From NCBI GenBank assembly GCA_038501195.1, contig JBBPUQ010000003.1:3054501-3118500 (forward strand): a stretch of 64,000 bases of DNA. The letters run 5' to 3'. The notes under the pieces were generated by a model. That model did not search any database. It saw only the letters and a program-made list of their open reading frames with translations, and was not told where the DNA came from. A program made the position numbers and the translations under genes. Positions 21,557 through 33,955 of the stretch are shown one piece after another (position 1 is the stretch's first letter; each line of letters starts with the position of its first letter). The DNA comes from Nemania diffusa. Taxonomy: Eukaryota > Ascomycota > Sordariomycetes > Xylariales > Xylariaceae.

Positions 21557-23689
21557 ATGGCACCCCCTAGCTACATGGGCCTTAGTGGCCGCCCCCTCTC
21601 CCTAGCAGTGTCAGCGATCTGTACAACCGGGTTTCTACTATTCGGCTACGATCAGGGCGTGATGAGTGGCATATTAACGTCGTCAGCTTTCGCAGATGTG
21701 TTCGAAGAAACTAGGAACAACAGCACCATACAGGGTGTTGTGACTTCAATCTACGATCTCGGATGTTTGGTCGGTGCTATCTTCATCCTCATAGTCGGCG
21801 ACCAGCTCGGTCGACGACGAGCAATAATCGCCGGTGGTATTATTATGATCATTGGGACACTCATTCAAATCACCGCTTACCCAGGCCACGCGCCCTTGGC
21901 TCAATTCATTATCGGACGTATAATAACTGGCGTGGGCAATGGCATGAATACATCGACCATTCCCACGTATCAAGGTATATAAAACATAGTCCCTAGGATT
22001 CTGTCGGGTCGAATTGCTAACACGCAACCAGCCGAATGTAGTAAAACATCGAATCGTGGTCTCCTCATCTGTATCCAGGGCGGCACTATCGCTTTCGGAA
22101 CTCTGATCGCCTACTGGCTAGACTACGGCGCATCGTACGGCCCGGCGGACCTCGTCTGGCGTTTCCCAATTGCCTTCCAAATTACTTTCGGCATTGTCCT
22201 CTCCACCGCCATGTTCTGGCTCCCAGAGAGCCCTAGATGGCTCCTCACCCACGAGCGGTATGAGGATGCCAATAACGTCATTGCCGCAATTCGAGGATAC
22301 GAAGTAGACAGCCAGGAAACTGCCTTCGAGCGTGGCATCATCCTAGACTCGATCAGGGCTTCCGGCGTATTTGGAGGCAAGAGCACACCATACAAGGCTT
22401 TGTTCACCAATGGCAAGACTCAGCATTTCCGCAGAATGCTGCTCGGTGCCAGCAGTCAGTTTATGCAACAGGTGGGTTCCCCATTCGTATTTCATCGATA
22501 TCCAAGTAGATAATCGTTAACGAAACTCTTTACGGATAATACTAACTTCATTAGGTTGGCGGCTGCAATGCTGTCATCTACTTCTTCCCAATTCTCTGCG
22601 AGACTTTTATCACACCAGGAGATCATAACATGGCATTGTTATTGGGTGGTGTCAATGCCATTGTTTACGCAATTTTTGGTCAGTAAAGGGAACTCTTCTA
22701 CCTTCATCAAACCTACTAACATGCTAGCAGTATGTCATAGCCCACAGGTCCTACTATCTTACCTCTGTTACCGAGGCAGACTCAAGGGGATGAGGTTTTG
22801 AAGTTGGTCGACAACATGCTTACTATCTCTAGGCTACGGTATCGTGGTTCCTTATCGAACGTGTCGGTCGACGTAAACTGTTCCTTTGGGGAACGGTCGG
22901 CCAGGGGCTTTCAATGGTGCTCGCCTTCTCTGCCCTTATTCCTCAAACCCAATCTGCTGCTATCGGCACCTGTGTCGCTCTTTTCACATACATCGCTAGT
23001 TTTGGGGCCACTTGGCTACCACTTCCATGGCTGTGAGTCTTTATATTTACATTTCTCGGGTTAGACAGATGTCGTGGGACAACATGAAGTCGTCGCCCTC
23101 AATTTACAAATTGGAAATGGTATGTCCGACTAATACGCGAGTTTAGATATCCGGCTGAGATCAACCCAATCATGACACGAGCCAAAGCCAACGCCGTATC
23201 GACATGTACAAACTGGCTCTTCAACTTCTTCAGTGCGTAGACCCAACACTTTCTTTTAATCAACCTTCAGTAAGATGTACTCCAATGCCTCATTATAGTC
23301 TAACCATTTGCATAGTCGTACTGATTACCCCTGTACTGGTAACAAATATTGGCTGGGGAACATTCCTTTTCTTCGCGATCCTCAACGCCACCTTCCTCCC
23401 CGTAATCTACTTCTTCTACCCCGAAACGGCGCGTAGGAGTCTGGAGGAGATAGATATCATCTTCGCCAAGGGCAATGTCGAAAATATATCGTACATTAAA
23501 GCTGCCAAGGAACTGCCACTACTCACAGATGAGGAAGTCGAGCAAGAAGCTTTGAGATACGGCCTCATCGATACTGCCGCCCGCGGCGCGGCCAAGGCGG
23601 CCATCCACAATGATGAAAAAGTACAAGAAGATGTTAGCAAGAAGAGTGATGAGGACGTGCCAAGCCAAGAGACTAAGGAGCAAGTGTAA
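21557..23689 (+). CDS. MFS sugar (hexose-type) transporter
   Basis: Six exons (21557-21974, 22032-22471, 22555-22677, 22833-23032, 23147-23232, 23316-23689) give 546 residues of a 12-TM sugar porter of the major facilitator superfamily. Family motifs are visible in order: GYDQGVMSG in TM1, GDQLGRRRAI after TM2, GRIITGVGNGMNTSTIPTYQ, PESPRWLL before the central loop, QQVGGCNAVIYFFP in TM7, ERVGRRKLF, LPWLYPAEINP, and PETARRSLEEID at the end of TM12. The acidic hydrophilic tail ends EETKEQV-like. It would import hexoses or related sugars by proton symport; specificity cannot be read. Intron 3 is the oddity: a simple GT-AG removal shifts the frame by one base, whereas removal as a nested twin intron (22679-22730 inside 22678-22832) restores the expected AIF-ATVSWF join. 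If that is wrong, the gene is frameshifted. Confidence 0.9.
22678..22832 (+). other. Probable [D1,2] stwintron (nested twin intron) in the sugar transporter
   Basis: The inner intron is 22679-22730 (52 nt), starting GTCAGT, with branch CTAAC and acceptor GCAG. Its removal brings the G at 22678 next to TATGTC at 22731, creating a perfect outer donor GTATGT. The outer intron (G at 22678 plus 22731-22832, 103 nt) then ends with CTTAC and CTCTAG. Both flanking exons are then in phase 0 and encode the family-typical AIF|ATVSWFLIERVGRR. Without the two-step model no canonical GT-AG pair spanning the region keeps the frame, except by adding an unlikely micro-exon in a membrane helix. Confidence 0.75.
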
Positions 23690-26600
23690 GTCCGGCAATC
23701 TATTAACCTGATAGTTGCTGGACTGCCTGGGATGCTTCGCGAACTTGTGAAAATAAGATGGCGAACTCCTAGTAGGGGTCATATGCTGCTAGTCTTCTCC
23801 ACGCTACGAAGTATGCTGCTACGCGTAGATAACAGACGTCATATTCTGTAGAATTGGGAGGTCATTAGATATTACGAAATATCCTGTACATAGAATTGGC
23901 GTACTAGATTATGGTATCCTGGACGCAGGCATCTGTCACGTACCATATATAACGTTATTCACATCCCTTAGTGACGTTGTTTTACTTCCGTCATAGTACA
24001 TCAATAAAAGTTTAAATGGCATAGGAAATTCATAAATTAAAATTTGACACGATAGGTAAATCCATATACTAATACCCAATTTGAGAAAGGCGCAATTGAC
24101 CGGCTGTTGCGAAGCTATCTCTCACGTGTACGCATAGATAAATCAATTTGCTAGGATGATTTACATTTAGGGCAGCCTATACGCGTGATCTAATACATAT
24201 TTCTATACCTCTATTCAATTTTTCGTTCAGTCAACAAGTGTCCTTCTTCTCCTATTTTGTGTATGGATGTTATATATATCCTTACCCAGCGATGACCCAG
24301 GGAGTATCCAACCTTTTAGGTGTAAGGAAATAACATTGCTTCGTGCTAACATATTTTCCAATATTAATTTTTCCTTCGCCTGGTAAAGTTCTATTATATG
24401 CCTGTAACGTTAGCGCGAAGTTTTACCACTCTATTAACGTAGCCTTATAGCGATTATAAGATTTCCATGCTAGACAAAATAGAGGTTTGCATCCGTCCCA
24501 ATTATACGAGTATACGAAGCTCTAAGAGAGGCAGGGCCATCTCACATCTTTGCACAGTGCCACCCGATCAATTACCGGGTGTTTATCGACGCATAGTTCA
24601 ATGTGTGCACAGACATAATAACACCTGTTGGTGGTAGGACTCGCGAAAACAGCGCGTAGACAACCAACAGAAAGCAAGACCAATGCATGAGAATGCTACC
24701 GCGGGGTTTGCTAGGACATAGTGTACTTTATGCAACAGAACCGATGCATAAGGCTCGCAGTTTTATCGCATTACAGAGAAGAGGGAGACTCCTCATAGGG
24801 GATGGACGCGGAAAATGGCTTAATATATTAACATATGAGTCGGTGTAATACATCCTTGTGCATGTACCGAGTAAATATGCTTAAACTATGTAGTCAATGA
24901 TATATTGTCGTTTAGCCATTGGTCCTTGATCCCGACAATTTGCTAAGCGACCCAATTGAAGATTAGAGTATTATTTTCAATTCGTACGTTAGTTGCCACA
25001 TGCATACTTCGTTTCACCGCGCTAAGATAGGTAACTTATGCGATGGCTTTACGCCCTGCATTAAGAAATGTGCACTAACATCTCAACTGCAATTAATAAC
25101 TTGTATTACTAACAAGCCTCATTGTACATGAACGACTATAAACTGGCAGTGTATTATTATTGAGTTCTTCCGCCTCATATATGCCTAATTATATAGTACT
25201 TATGTCCTATGATACGCCTTTGATACCATATATAGTATTCTATTATGTTATGGGATTTGCCTTGTTTTGAGCCCTATTTGCCTCGCCGTTTTCGCAACAA
25301 GACATTGACTATGCCAATAGAGTAGGGTATGTGAGATGGGAAAATATTATAGCCCAAGTTAGCCAATTGCATAGAATACCTATTTCGACTATATATACCT
25401 AAGCTTAATATTAAATATCATGTCATTCCAGATACACTAAAGCTTTCAGCCTAGATAGAGGATACGTATATACTCTTAGAAAACTAGTTTGGTCAGATGC
25501 TCGTGCTTTTCGATCACGGGCTCTCCCCGCCGAGGGAGCTAGGAAGGGTCTAGAGCGAATTACCCCCTCCATTTCCCTCTTTTCTTTCGGGGTTTCTTGG
25601 GCAGTAAGACGAACCACCCCAGAGCTGAAGTCTATGGGGGTGCCCTGCGGCCTTTGCGTCAAGTGATCGCCAAATCAACCATCCCATACCCCGTAAGAGA
25701 TCTCATGGCTTATTTTGAAGAGGGGATAGATCCACTCGATGACGAAACAATTAGAGTCTAAGTGTATGTATGTGGTCTGCAGTAAGAGTAGGCCACAGGA
25801 AACACAATCACATTGGAAAGGGATCAGGATCTGTTACATTATCATAGAGAGATAGGTGTGTCTATAGCGCGTCGTTATCAATAGAATGCAGTGGCAGACT
25901 GGAAGAGGGTGGGGGAATAAACCTAGCTAGATAAGTTTTCGCAGAACATGGAAAGGTTAGATAAGTACTCTGTTTATTTTAGTCATGTTATAAACGACCT
26001 ATCTAACTCGCAATAAATCACAGACACGGGATTACTATGGCGACATATGTCGGTAGCCGAGGGGGCTACAGTATGAAACGGACTTCAAGAGTGACTTGCG
26101 AAATCGGGTATAGAATACACACCCAATACAACAAGACGGACTCAGCAATTTGAATTCTGAGGTTTGTCGCACGGCCGAAGTAGGACCCAAGCCGCGCACG
26201 AATCAGGTTGGTTTCAAGTAAGCCACTGCTGGACCGGGAGTCTCCCGAACGGATTGGGGGGGAGGGGAAAGAGGGTTTTCTCACCCTTCATAGGCCAAAT
26301 ATAGAAACATGTACCAACTTGTTGTACCGGCGAGCGACACTATTGCCAGAGAGGTAGGTTGGGCTGCGAATGGGAAGCTGAGGAAGGATTCGGTGTGATG
26401 GCTTTCAATGACGCAGGTGTAATCTAGTTGGTCCCAATACTATCTAGTCTAGTATGTCTTTAATTAGCATAATAAGGTACGGATCAGCACCACAGCTACT
26501 TGCAGTCAAGCAGGGTCGTCTGAACTGCTGACTGGGTAAGATCTCACGATTTCTTTTGCGTGTGTGAGAGGACTATACTCACATCTATTGGGGGAGAGTT

Positions 26601-28017
26601 ATACTATTTTATTTGAAGACTATAATCAGCGTCCCTGGTGGCTTATCTAACCAACTAGTTCCTACGGATCTGCCCATTAGCTAGATACAATCATTTGATG
26701 AAACTTACTAGAATATGCAGAGTTCATAGCATGTTGGTAGGGGCTCCTTACGTACCATCGTGTTATGGCTTGTCTGCTAATATCAGTGATTAGAGAGACT
26801 ATTGCTTTAAATTAGTGCCGTTTGACGCTTGAATATGAGCAAAGATAGTTGCATCATAAGTCGTCTGGTGTCTAAATAGATGATAGGTATCGGATTGCCC
26901 TCGTAGAGCTGCGACTGACCTATCGTACCTAGTTTAATTTGCGTGTCTACTGGTCTCATCCATGTTTAGTAACGGTACGATATCATGTGTAAAACAAAGT
27001 TTGTTGAACTCTGCCTCATGATTCGGATAGTCGTGTTAAAAAAAGGGTGGAAGCAGGCGAGATTAGATTCACTTGCAGAAAATAATTCGGGATTGGTTCG
27101 AACTGTCTTTTCTCTTTATATGTGTGATTTTTTATCCATGGACTATTTATAATATGCGTCTTGATTCTCTGAAAGGCAAAATGCGCGGCCCTTAATCCTT
27201 TAGTGTAGCCTTCTCACTTGCCTCACTCCTTTTCTGCTATCCGTTTCTACTATTGTTGGTACAAGAGTATCAACACAGGTCATCCCAACCAAGGCTTTCG
27301 AGGCCTAGATGGGAGGATACATAGCTGTTAAATCCAACAAGATAAAAATAAATTTGCAGTCTGTTGATATATTCCGCAATCTGGTATCAATGCGACGCCT
27401 ACTACCTTGACCCCACTAGTAAATTCAAATAAGACAAACGCCTGTACACCGATTTTGAGCGACCGTTTTGCCCGAATGCGATGAAACCATGTAGAAAATG
27501 TATACTGCGTAACCTCCGGGATGGGAAGGTGTAGTGGTGCTTGGGCGTTGGCTGGCTGTTGAATGCGGGAATTCGATTATTCTCGCTATTCTAGCTTCCC
27601 TATCGTGGAACCGCCAGGCCCCCGCCATCGGCTCTCTGTGGGCTCATATAAAGTACGTCTTTTGCTGGCCATGAACTACCTTGAGCCCATATGCTGGCCG
27701 TGAGATTTTCAAACAAGCGATGACAAGGCTACAATGCTTTTTCCTGGAGTCCAATTCCCCGCTTCATGTTTTGTTCGGTTGCCCGATTATGAAATCAGTT
27801 CTATAATGGCCGCCGTATCCCAAGATATCAAAAAAAATGAAACTTCGCTGATGTTAAAACGAGTGGAATATCCAGTTCCTTGTTGATATTGCTAATAACG
27901 CCAGCCAGCAGCATTAGGAGAGGAAAGCGGTTATTAGGATATTTATTGAGAAGATTCGATATCGAAAGAAAGTGCTTGGTAGTTGTGATAGTATTATTCC
28001 TGGTCCTCTTCTGGTAG
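23690..28017. other. AT-rich gene-poor region
   Basis: About 4.3 kb, visibly richer in A/T than the flanking genes and interrupted by stop codons in all frames. No domain is recognisable in any short open frame. It contains one copy (25771-25797) of a diverged repeat that recurs at 58307-58333 and one TAGTGTAC octamer (24719). It may hold repeat-induced-mutation relics of transposons, but no terminal repeats or transposase remnants were identified. Confidence 0.5.
25771..25797 (+). repeat. Dispersed short repeat, copy A
   Basis: A 27-bp sequence with a GTGG...CCAC inverted-repeat character that matches 58307-58333 at 21 of 27 positions. Five of the six differences are G/A or C/T, with this copy carrying the G or C. 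This is likely the less mutated copy of a small dispersed element. Confidence 0.5.
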
Positions 28018-29712
28018 TTATCTTTGCGAAGGGTCGGTAGATGCTCTCGATCCGGTTGCCCACCCCGTTTCGTACGATTCTCTTTTTAATTGTTGGTAGG
28101 ATTGGACGGGAGTGCTTGCAGTCGAAATTGTTGCAGTAGGTGTACCACCTGCCGAGCCAAGTCGCAATGGCGGTAATTGGGGTGCTTGTGACCTTGCTGA
28201 GGGGGTTCCAGGATGAGAAACCGAGGCAGGATATCCCGACGCAGAAAGTGGTGGGAGAGAGTCGGGAGCCGAGCCGTAAGGGGTGGTAGTCATAAATTCA
28301 ACTTGAGGATGGGGGTCCGTCCTACGCCGCTGTGATGATCGTTCACCAGTCTCAGGATCAGCAGTGCCATATGTAGGTCTGGACATACGAGGCGAAGGGC
28401 CAGATCCAGTGCTAGGAGCTGGGCTTGGTGGCCCCTGATATGCAAGGTCACTGACGGAGGGTGTTCGGTATACAATGTCGCGCAATCGATCGCGGTCAGA
28501 GCGAATCCTCTCCCGGTCGGTTTCCAATGCGTGAATTCGCGCCTCCATCTCGCGGTATTGGCTTTCCATTCTCTGGTGCTCCATGCGTTCTTGCGTTTCC
28601 CGGTCCTTTTTCCTCTTGCGAAATCTTTGAGACGCACCAGCATTCCGTTGACGTTTTTCATCAGCCTGCCTAGACCCTTGATGCGTGTCAACGGGGACAA
28701 TGAATGCCTCGCCGTGAGCTGGCTGAATTCGAAGTGCTGCTTGGCCTTCTCCAAATGAAAAGCTCCTCACACCCCCTGAACTATATTGCATGACATGCTC
28801 GTTCCCCCCCGACCACCTAGGATCCCCTCCCGGACCTGGGTATCCACCGTGACTCTGGGGCATGGCAGTGGCTGCGTATGGGTTGTGTGGTGGGTATCCG
28901 GAGGACTGCCCTGGCTGGACACCTGAGCTACCAGGAAAAAATGCTCGGCTTTGTAAATTCGGGGCTGGATGACTGGGAACTGGCGGTGAAATGGGCATCT
29001 TTGTGGTTGGCAAAGGTGTTATATTCGAAAGACGCCTGCCCTCTGGGCTCATAACTCGGCTGAGCTGCTGCACTAAAGGCGAACCTCTTGCAGAAACGGC
29101 CGGTTCTGGCCTCCCATGAATCCCAGCCTCTGATGGTATTGCTCGGTTCGAATCTTGGGACCCGGGTGGAAGATGCTGTGGCTGCGGATGAGGCGGATTG
29201 AGAACTCGAAAGGCATGAGGCTGTCCAGGGCTGGTTAATCGGGGGGTTAGAGCTCGTCTTGCCGCTGTTATCGGCGGGTATGGGCGGGCCGTGCTAGGAG
29301 AGCCTCGATCTATAGACGGTGGCGCTTTTGATGGCTGGTCGTCAATATTAGGCGGTGTTCGTCCGTGTCTTGTCCCCGGTCCCGGAAATCCGTAAGGCGA
29401 TGGTACATGAGGACTCGAATTCGATACCGCACTCGAAGTTCTAGGACTTGAAGCTGCTTCCTCAGTCCGTTCCCTGATCAGCGGCTGGGTCTCAGCGGGA
29501 TTAAGAATTGTGTGGACGCCAAGGGACCTGAGGGGGAGTGACTGCTGTGTGGTCTCGCCATTGGACTGCGTGATACCAACGCTTTTGAGCGCCCTATTCT
29601 CGGCCTGACGATCACCTCCTCCCCGTAGACTTGTCTGATACGGACTGCATTCCCCAGGCGTCCTGGGCGATGTCTGAGGTGAAGCAGACGAGCCTGTGTG
29701 TTCCCCCGACAT
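28018..29712 (-). CDS. bZIP-like transcription factor
   Basis: Single exon of 564 residues from the ATG at 29712. The open frame continues upstream to 29961 but has no ATG there, only a GTG, so the start is the first in-frame ATG (MSGEHTGSS). The DNA-binding basic region is near residues 350-366 (RQRNAGASQRFRKRKK), containing the N-x2-A-S-x-R-F-R signature of fungal bZIP factors. It is followed by about 45 residues of highly charged helix (MEHQRMESQYREMEARIHALE). That helix has Met, Tyr and Ile rather than Leu at most heptad positions, a weak zipper. The rest is Pro/Ser/Gly-rich and disordered, with a C-terminal KRESYETGW motif. It is presumably a nuclear regulator; target genes are unknown. 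It is isolated between two gene deserts. Confidence 0.82.
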   Translation of the reverse strand: MSGEHTGSSASPQTSPRTPGECSPYQTSLRGGGDRQAENRALKSVGITQSNGETTQQSLPLRSLGVHTILNPAETQPLIRERTEEAASSPRTSSAVSNSSPHVPSPYGFPGPGTRHGRTPPNIDDQPSKAPPSIDRGSPSTARPYPPITAARRALTPRLTSPGQPHAFRVLNPPHPQPQHLPPGSQDSNRAIPSEAGIHGRPEPAVSARGSPLVQQLSRVMSPEGRRLSNITPLPTTKMPISPPVPSHPAPNLQSRAFFPGSSGVQPGQSSGYPPHNPYAATAMPQSHGGYPGPGGDPRWSGGNEHVMQYSSGGVRSFSFGEGQAALRIQPAHGEAFIVPVDTHQGSRQADEKRQRNAGASQRFRKRKKDRETQERMEHQRMESQYREMEARIHALETDRERIRSDRDRLRDIVYRTPSVSDLAYQGPPSPAPSTGSGPSPRMSRPTYGTADPETGERSSQRRRTDPHPQVEFMTTTPYGSAPDSLPPLSASGYPASVSHPGTPSARSQAPQLPPLRLGSAGGTPTATISTASTPVQSYQQLKRESYETGWATGSRASTDPSQR

Positions 29713-32625
29713 CGAAGCCTTCTCCCTTGCACTTGGGTGGTCGCCAGGTTCCAGACATCGACCGCTTTTCCCACTTGCAGCTCGATACTCGCAATTCCTG
29801 GTTTCCACCCCACCACTGTCAGGCCAGTCCCCGCCCTGGCGACCACGTGCTGGACCCGGCCAATATTTATAGATAGATGGGCCGTCTGCAACCGCGTAGG
29901 GGTGGTAGCTGTAGGACAAGGCCTGCGGGGTTGCCGAGTGAATATTTTGTAGGACCGCCACGATGTCTAGTCAGAAAGGATGTTGTCGAGTAAGGACGTT
30001 GCGATGCAAACTTGTTCTAGTCTGTATTATAGGATGACGAGAACGATTAAGAGAATTTGTTTGCAAAGCACCCTGCCACTTTCTAGTAAATACAATCCCA
30101 CCTGGGAGTAGTGCTGATCGAGGCACAGCTTTTTGCGAACGACGATGATTCACCTATCCAGGCGTAGACTCAGAACTGGCCGGACCCTAATAAGAGAGAG
30201 GATGGATAGGGGTAGTTAATAATAAGAATAACAACAATGGTGAGGTTAGGTTCGAACTAGCGATTTGCTGGTGGGAGAGAGCAGAGGGAGTTGGGTCAGG
30301 GCCTTTGGACGAGAGGATCAGCTGGGCTAAGTGCCCAAACGGAACAGGCCCTGTTACCACAATGACTGCCAATTAAGAATGATGCAAGAATTCGACCAGT
30401 CAGAGAGACCTGCTCAAAAGCCCTGCACAATGAATGGCTGGGGAAAGTCTCGAGACGCAAATCTTCAATACTAGGGTCCAGATGATGAACTAATTAGCAC
30501 CCTAGTCGAGGATCGATGGTACTCGAGCAATGAAGGAGCTGGAATAAATCGTCGTGAGTTGTTGGGTCGTCTTTTGATACGGGATTAGAATCCGCCGGGC
30601 GACTTTGATGAGGCAAGTAGATCAGGATGTGACGACAAGAATATTGCTATAATGTCGTGGTAATCTATCTAATCTTTATGGCATTTACTCCGTAGACTCT
30701 TCTTGTAGCAGGAAAACTGAAGGCAAGAAAGAAATAAGAGTATTACTTAATAGTTCATTTCGAGCACTGCCGAGAGAAGTTGCTGCTCTTGAATCATTAC
30801 TATGTGCTCTAAGCTCGTGCTCCGATTCAGGCAGGGCATTTCTTATCAGGGAAGATGGTCAACCATGTTATGTAGTCTCTGTGGGCCGAACATGGATGAT
30901 TTGGCAGCTGGGGTGCAGGGGGCCCTTGTATAGGTACGCCAGAGATGTTGGTGCTGAGTTACCGACAGGGCTTAGAGCCTTACCTGATTGATGTTCATCT
31001 ATACAGAGTACTTAGGGATACGTTGGAAGCCGTACGCACGGCTTGTACTCGTCGGTATGCCATCAACAAGTATATACATACATACATACATGAAGCGAGC
31101 TAGGTAGGGAACAGGATACTAACTAGCATGAGTTCGAAACTTCGAAACCTCGCAGCCTTACAGCCCGAACCTATTATACCCCCAAACAGTCAGTCGTACA
31201 TACACTACTTAATATCTACGTACCTGTTCTGCAAGGTGTACCTACGTAAAACGTAAAACATCGTGATACCACTACCTGTCTATAGTACTACCTCCTTGGC
31301 GGCTTGTCGGGGTGCTCATGGTATACCGGCAGCTTTCCGGCAAATAATGGCATTGGACCCCAGAACCAGAGAATAGGTACCTACGTAGGTAGGTAACAGG
31401 TTCGGTGATGTCTCCTATTGACATTGGTCTCACACGGCCCTTTCCTCTGGGGTTAATTGCCTGCCACTACTACAAAGCTGACCGCATAGTAAAGTTAGTG
31501 GGGATCTTTGGGTACCAATATGCTCGAGCTTTAGGGATTTTTGATTCTAAACTGGTCATTCTTCTAATGTGGGCGCGAGCATCGACCTGACAGAAAAGTG
31601 AAGGCATCGTGATGGAGCTGCCAGCCCATAGTCGCTGTGTCCGGAGTGTACACGTAGGTCGGCATGCAGTTCACGTAGGTAGACATGATTGTTCGGGCGG
31701 TGAGAAGAACGCGTGACATACGGGGGCAGATGAGGCTGGATTGTACCGCGTACGCTCCAGCATGTTGCATAGGTCTGTGGGCTTGTGGAGTTGATATTTC
31801 TTGGCCATGTGCTTTGAGTTCGACCATAAGCTGTTTACTACTACATAAGCCCTAGTCGATCGGCGAGTCTAGTGATGCAATACTGAGTACACAGACAGAG
31901 ATACGAAATGGAACTGCATAACTGCGCGTCTACTGTCGGTGGCAGAGCGTCACTGGCGGGCTCCTGGTCACGAGCCCACCGTTAGGTTAAACGGTCCAAC
32001 CTCGTGAGTGTACCTACGCACATGAGAACCAGGACAGAATTCCAACTGACAGATGTTGATCACTCTAACCAAGGCATCATTTCCAAGGACGATCATAGTA
32101 CGTGCGTAATTACCAGTATCAGACAATGAGGTTGGCCTGGTCTTGTCCGCCGATCAAGACGGTAGGTACATGCTCCCTCGAGCACGTACACGACAAATAG
32201 GTATAGGTATAGGTATATTCAGACATTGAGATGCTGAGCCGTAGTGAGAAGATCGCGACTCGGGACGGGAAGATGAAACAGGTGGGTTCGCTGGGTCCTG
32301 TCTAAACCGACTAATGCGACCTCGACGGTGGTAATGACGAGCCTGAGGAGTTAGTTAGACAACGGACCCATACCAGCCAGCACATCCTACATACATACAC
32401 ATGTACGTCCAATACATACGTCCAATACATACTTACAGCATGCGCAGGAGATACCGTACATGATAATATGTAAGTACGATGCATACTTGTCACCTCCAGC
32501 TCATCATCTCATCATCGTCAGAATCGCCCACTGCGTAGGCGAAGGCAGTCTGTGTATAATACCAGGGTAAGTAGTATAGTATATACACTAGGTATGGTTT
32601 TAAGATATACGAGTTTCACGAACCC

Positions 32626-32697
32626 CAATAAATAATAAATAATAAAAATTCAATAATAAACAATAAAAGAAAAGAAAAATAAAGATAAAAATAACAG
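32626..32697. repeat. AATA-rich simple repeat
   Basis: About 70 bases of AATA/AATAA/AAAGA units on the plus strand with almost no G or C. Low-complexity sequence with no coding potential. Confidence 0.85.
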
Positions 32698-33905
32698 AGG
32701 TACATAATAAACCCCGAAAAATTCGCAGGCTGGTGGATACGCACTGATATTGCCCATCTTACTACTACAAGTAGCGGTTGGAGCACGCTCTCCCAAATCT
32801 AGTCACGATCGAGAGAACTCGCTCTAGCGTCCACACCGCGGAAAGCGGGAAGTAGTCTTTTGGGGCGACTTGGCCTGCACGCAATACGGTACAAACCTGG
32901 CCAGCGGTATTTCTGGGTATTAAGATGTTGCACGGCGCGTACAGAATAGAATACTGTGTTCCGAGTTGTATGTATGTGGTGTAAGTAAGTCTGGTATTGT
33001 AGATAGTGTGTAGGTATTTACCGTAGACTGTAGCGTACAGAGTATACATGTTGTTGCCACCATGCGCAGGTTTTACGCTCCCTCCCCTTGCGAGTTAGTA
33101 TCTCCGTGATTATTATTATTGCACCACATATATTTAGATAACACTAGTCTATGCGTAGTAGCAATACCGTTTTTAACATGTGTCACTACTACACTAATAA
33201 TAAATAACGTCGTGACAACCTTCCTTTCATCTCCAGACTAGCCACATAACGGCGGTTCGAGGCGCCTCGGAGGTTCTCTCGCATTGCTATGGTATGCAGC
33301 AGCGGCCATAGTATGTATGCACATCTATCTCTGTGCGTGACTTTGCGCGACACGTCGGATCAAGCGATCAGGTACCAACCAACACCCGAGTGGTCGAGCA
33401 TGGGGAGCTGATTCCAGCCCAACGCCGCCGAAGCGGTGTCGCATCGCAGCCTTCCTCCCTGGTCAGTATTACGCAGGGTCGCAGGAGGATCGCCGACACA
33501 GCCAGACCTTTGGCACACAGATACGTGTACTAAGTAGTATCTACTATTTGCGGGGCGCAACCGAGCCATGGATTGGATCATCGAGTTCCCAGTCGTGGGA
33601 GCTTCGCCAATAACTAGCCCGGATGCGCTCATTTCACACCCCAAGCGGCGGCCGGCCCTATCTGACGGTATTTGATCCCTGGCGAATAATAATAGTGTAC
33701 CGTACTGTCCAGCTTAAGCGTACAGAATAGTACAAGACAAAACCTGCAGGCTCGGACCATCCATTGGGTCGAGTCCTCGGTGTGAGATCCAGCGCCACGG
33801 TGAGGGTCCAGAGAAGCCGTTAGAGCTTAGTCTACATATAGAGGTGGGCATGTACACAGTACTGTACGATGAGCCCTGGTTTCGGTTGTGTATCCTGCTT
33901 CTTCT

Positions 33906-33955
33906 TGTATGTATGTATGTACGTATGTATGTAATGTAGTAGGTAAGTAAGTAAG
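33906..33955. repeat. GTAT/GTAA tetranucleotide repeat
   Basis: Interrupted (GTAT)n passing into (GTAA)n over about 50 bases. Similar tracts occur at 4869-4918 and 34309-34340. Confidence 0.85.

Noticed and set aside
22731..22747. A 17-nt micro-exon (VCHSPQ) in the sugar transporter as an alternative to the stwintron
   Set aside because: It keeps the frame but inserts six polar residues at a conserved membrane helix join and needs a weak GTCCTA donor; the nested-intron model uses GTATGT and gives the family sequence.
28290..28754. 154-residue second minus-strand frame inside the bZIP gene
   Set aside because: Different register of the same exon, no recognisable domain.
30240..30330. Minus-strand TAGCCCAGCTGA and GTTCGAAC resembling tRNA A and B boxes
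   Set aside because: The 7-bp acceptor stem does not form and one T-stem pair fails; likely chance within the bZIP leader.
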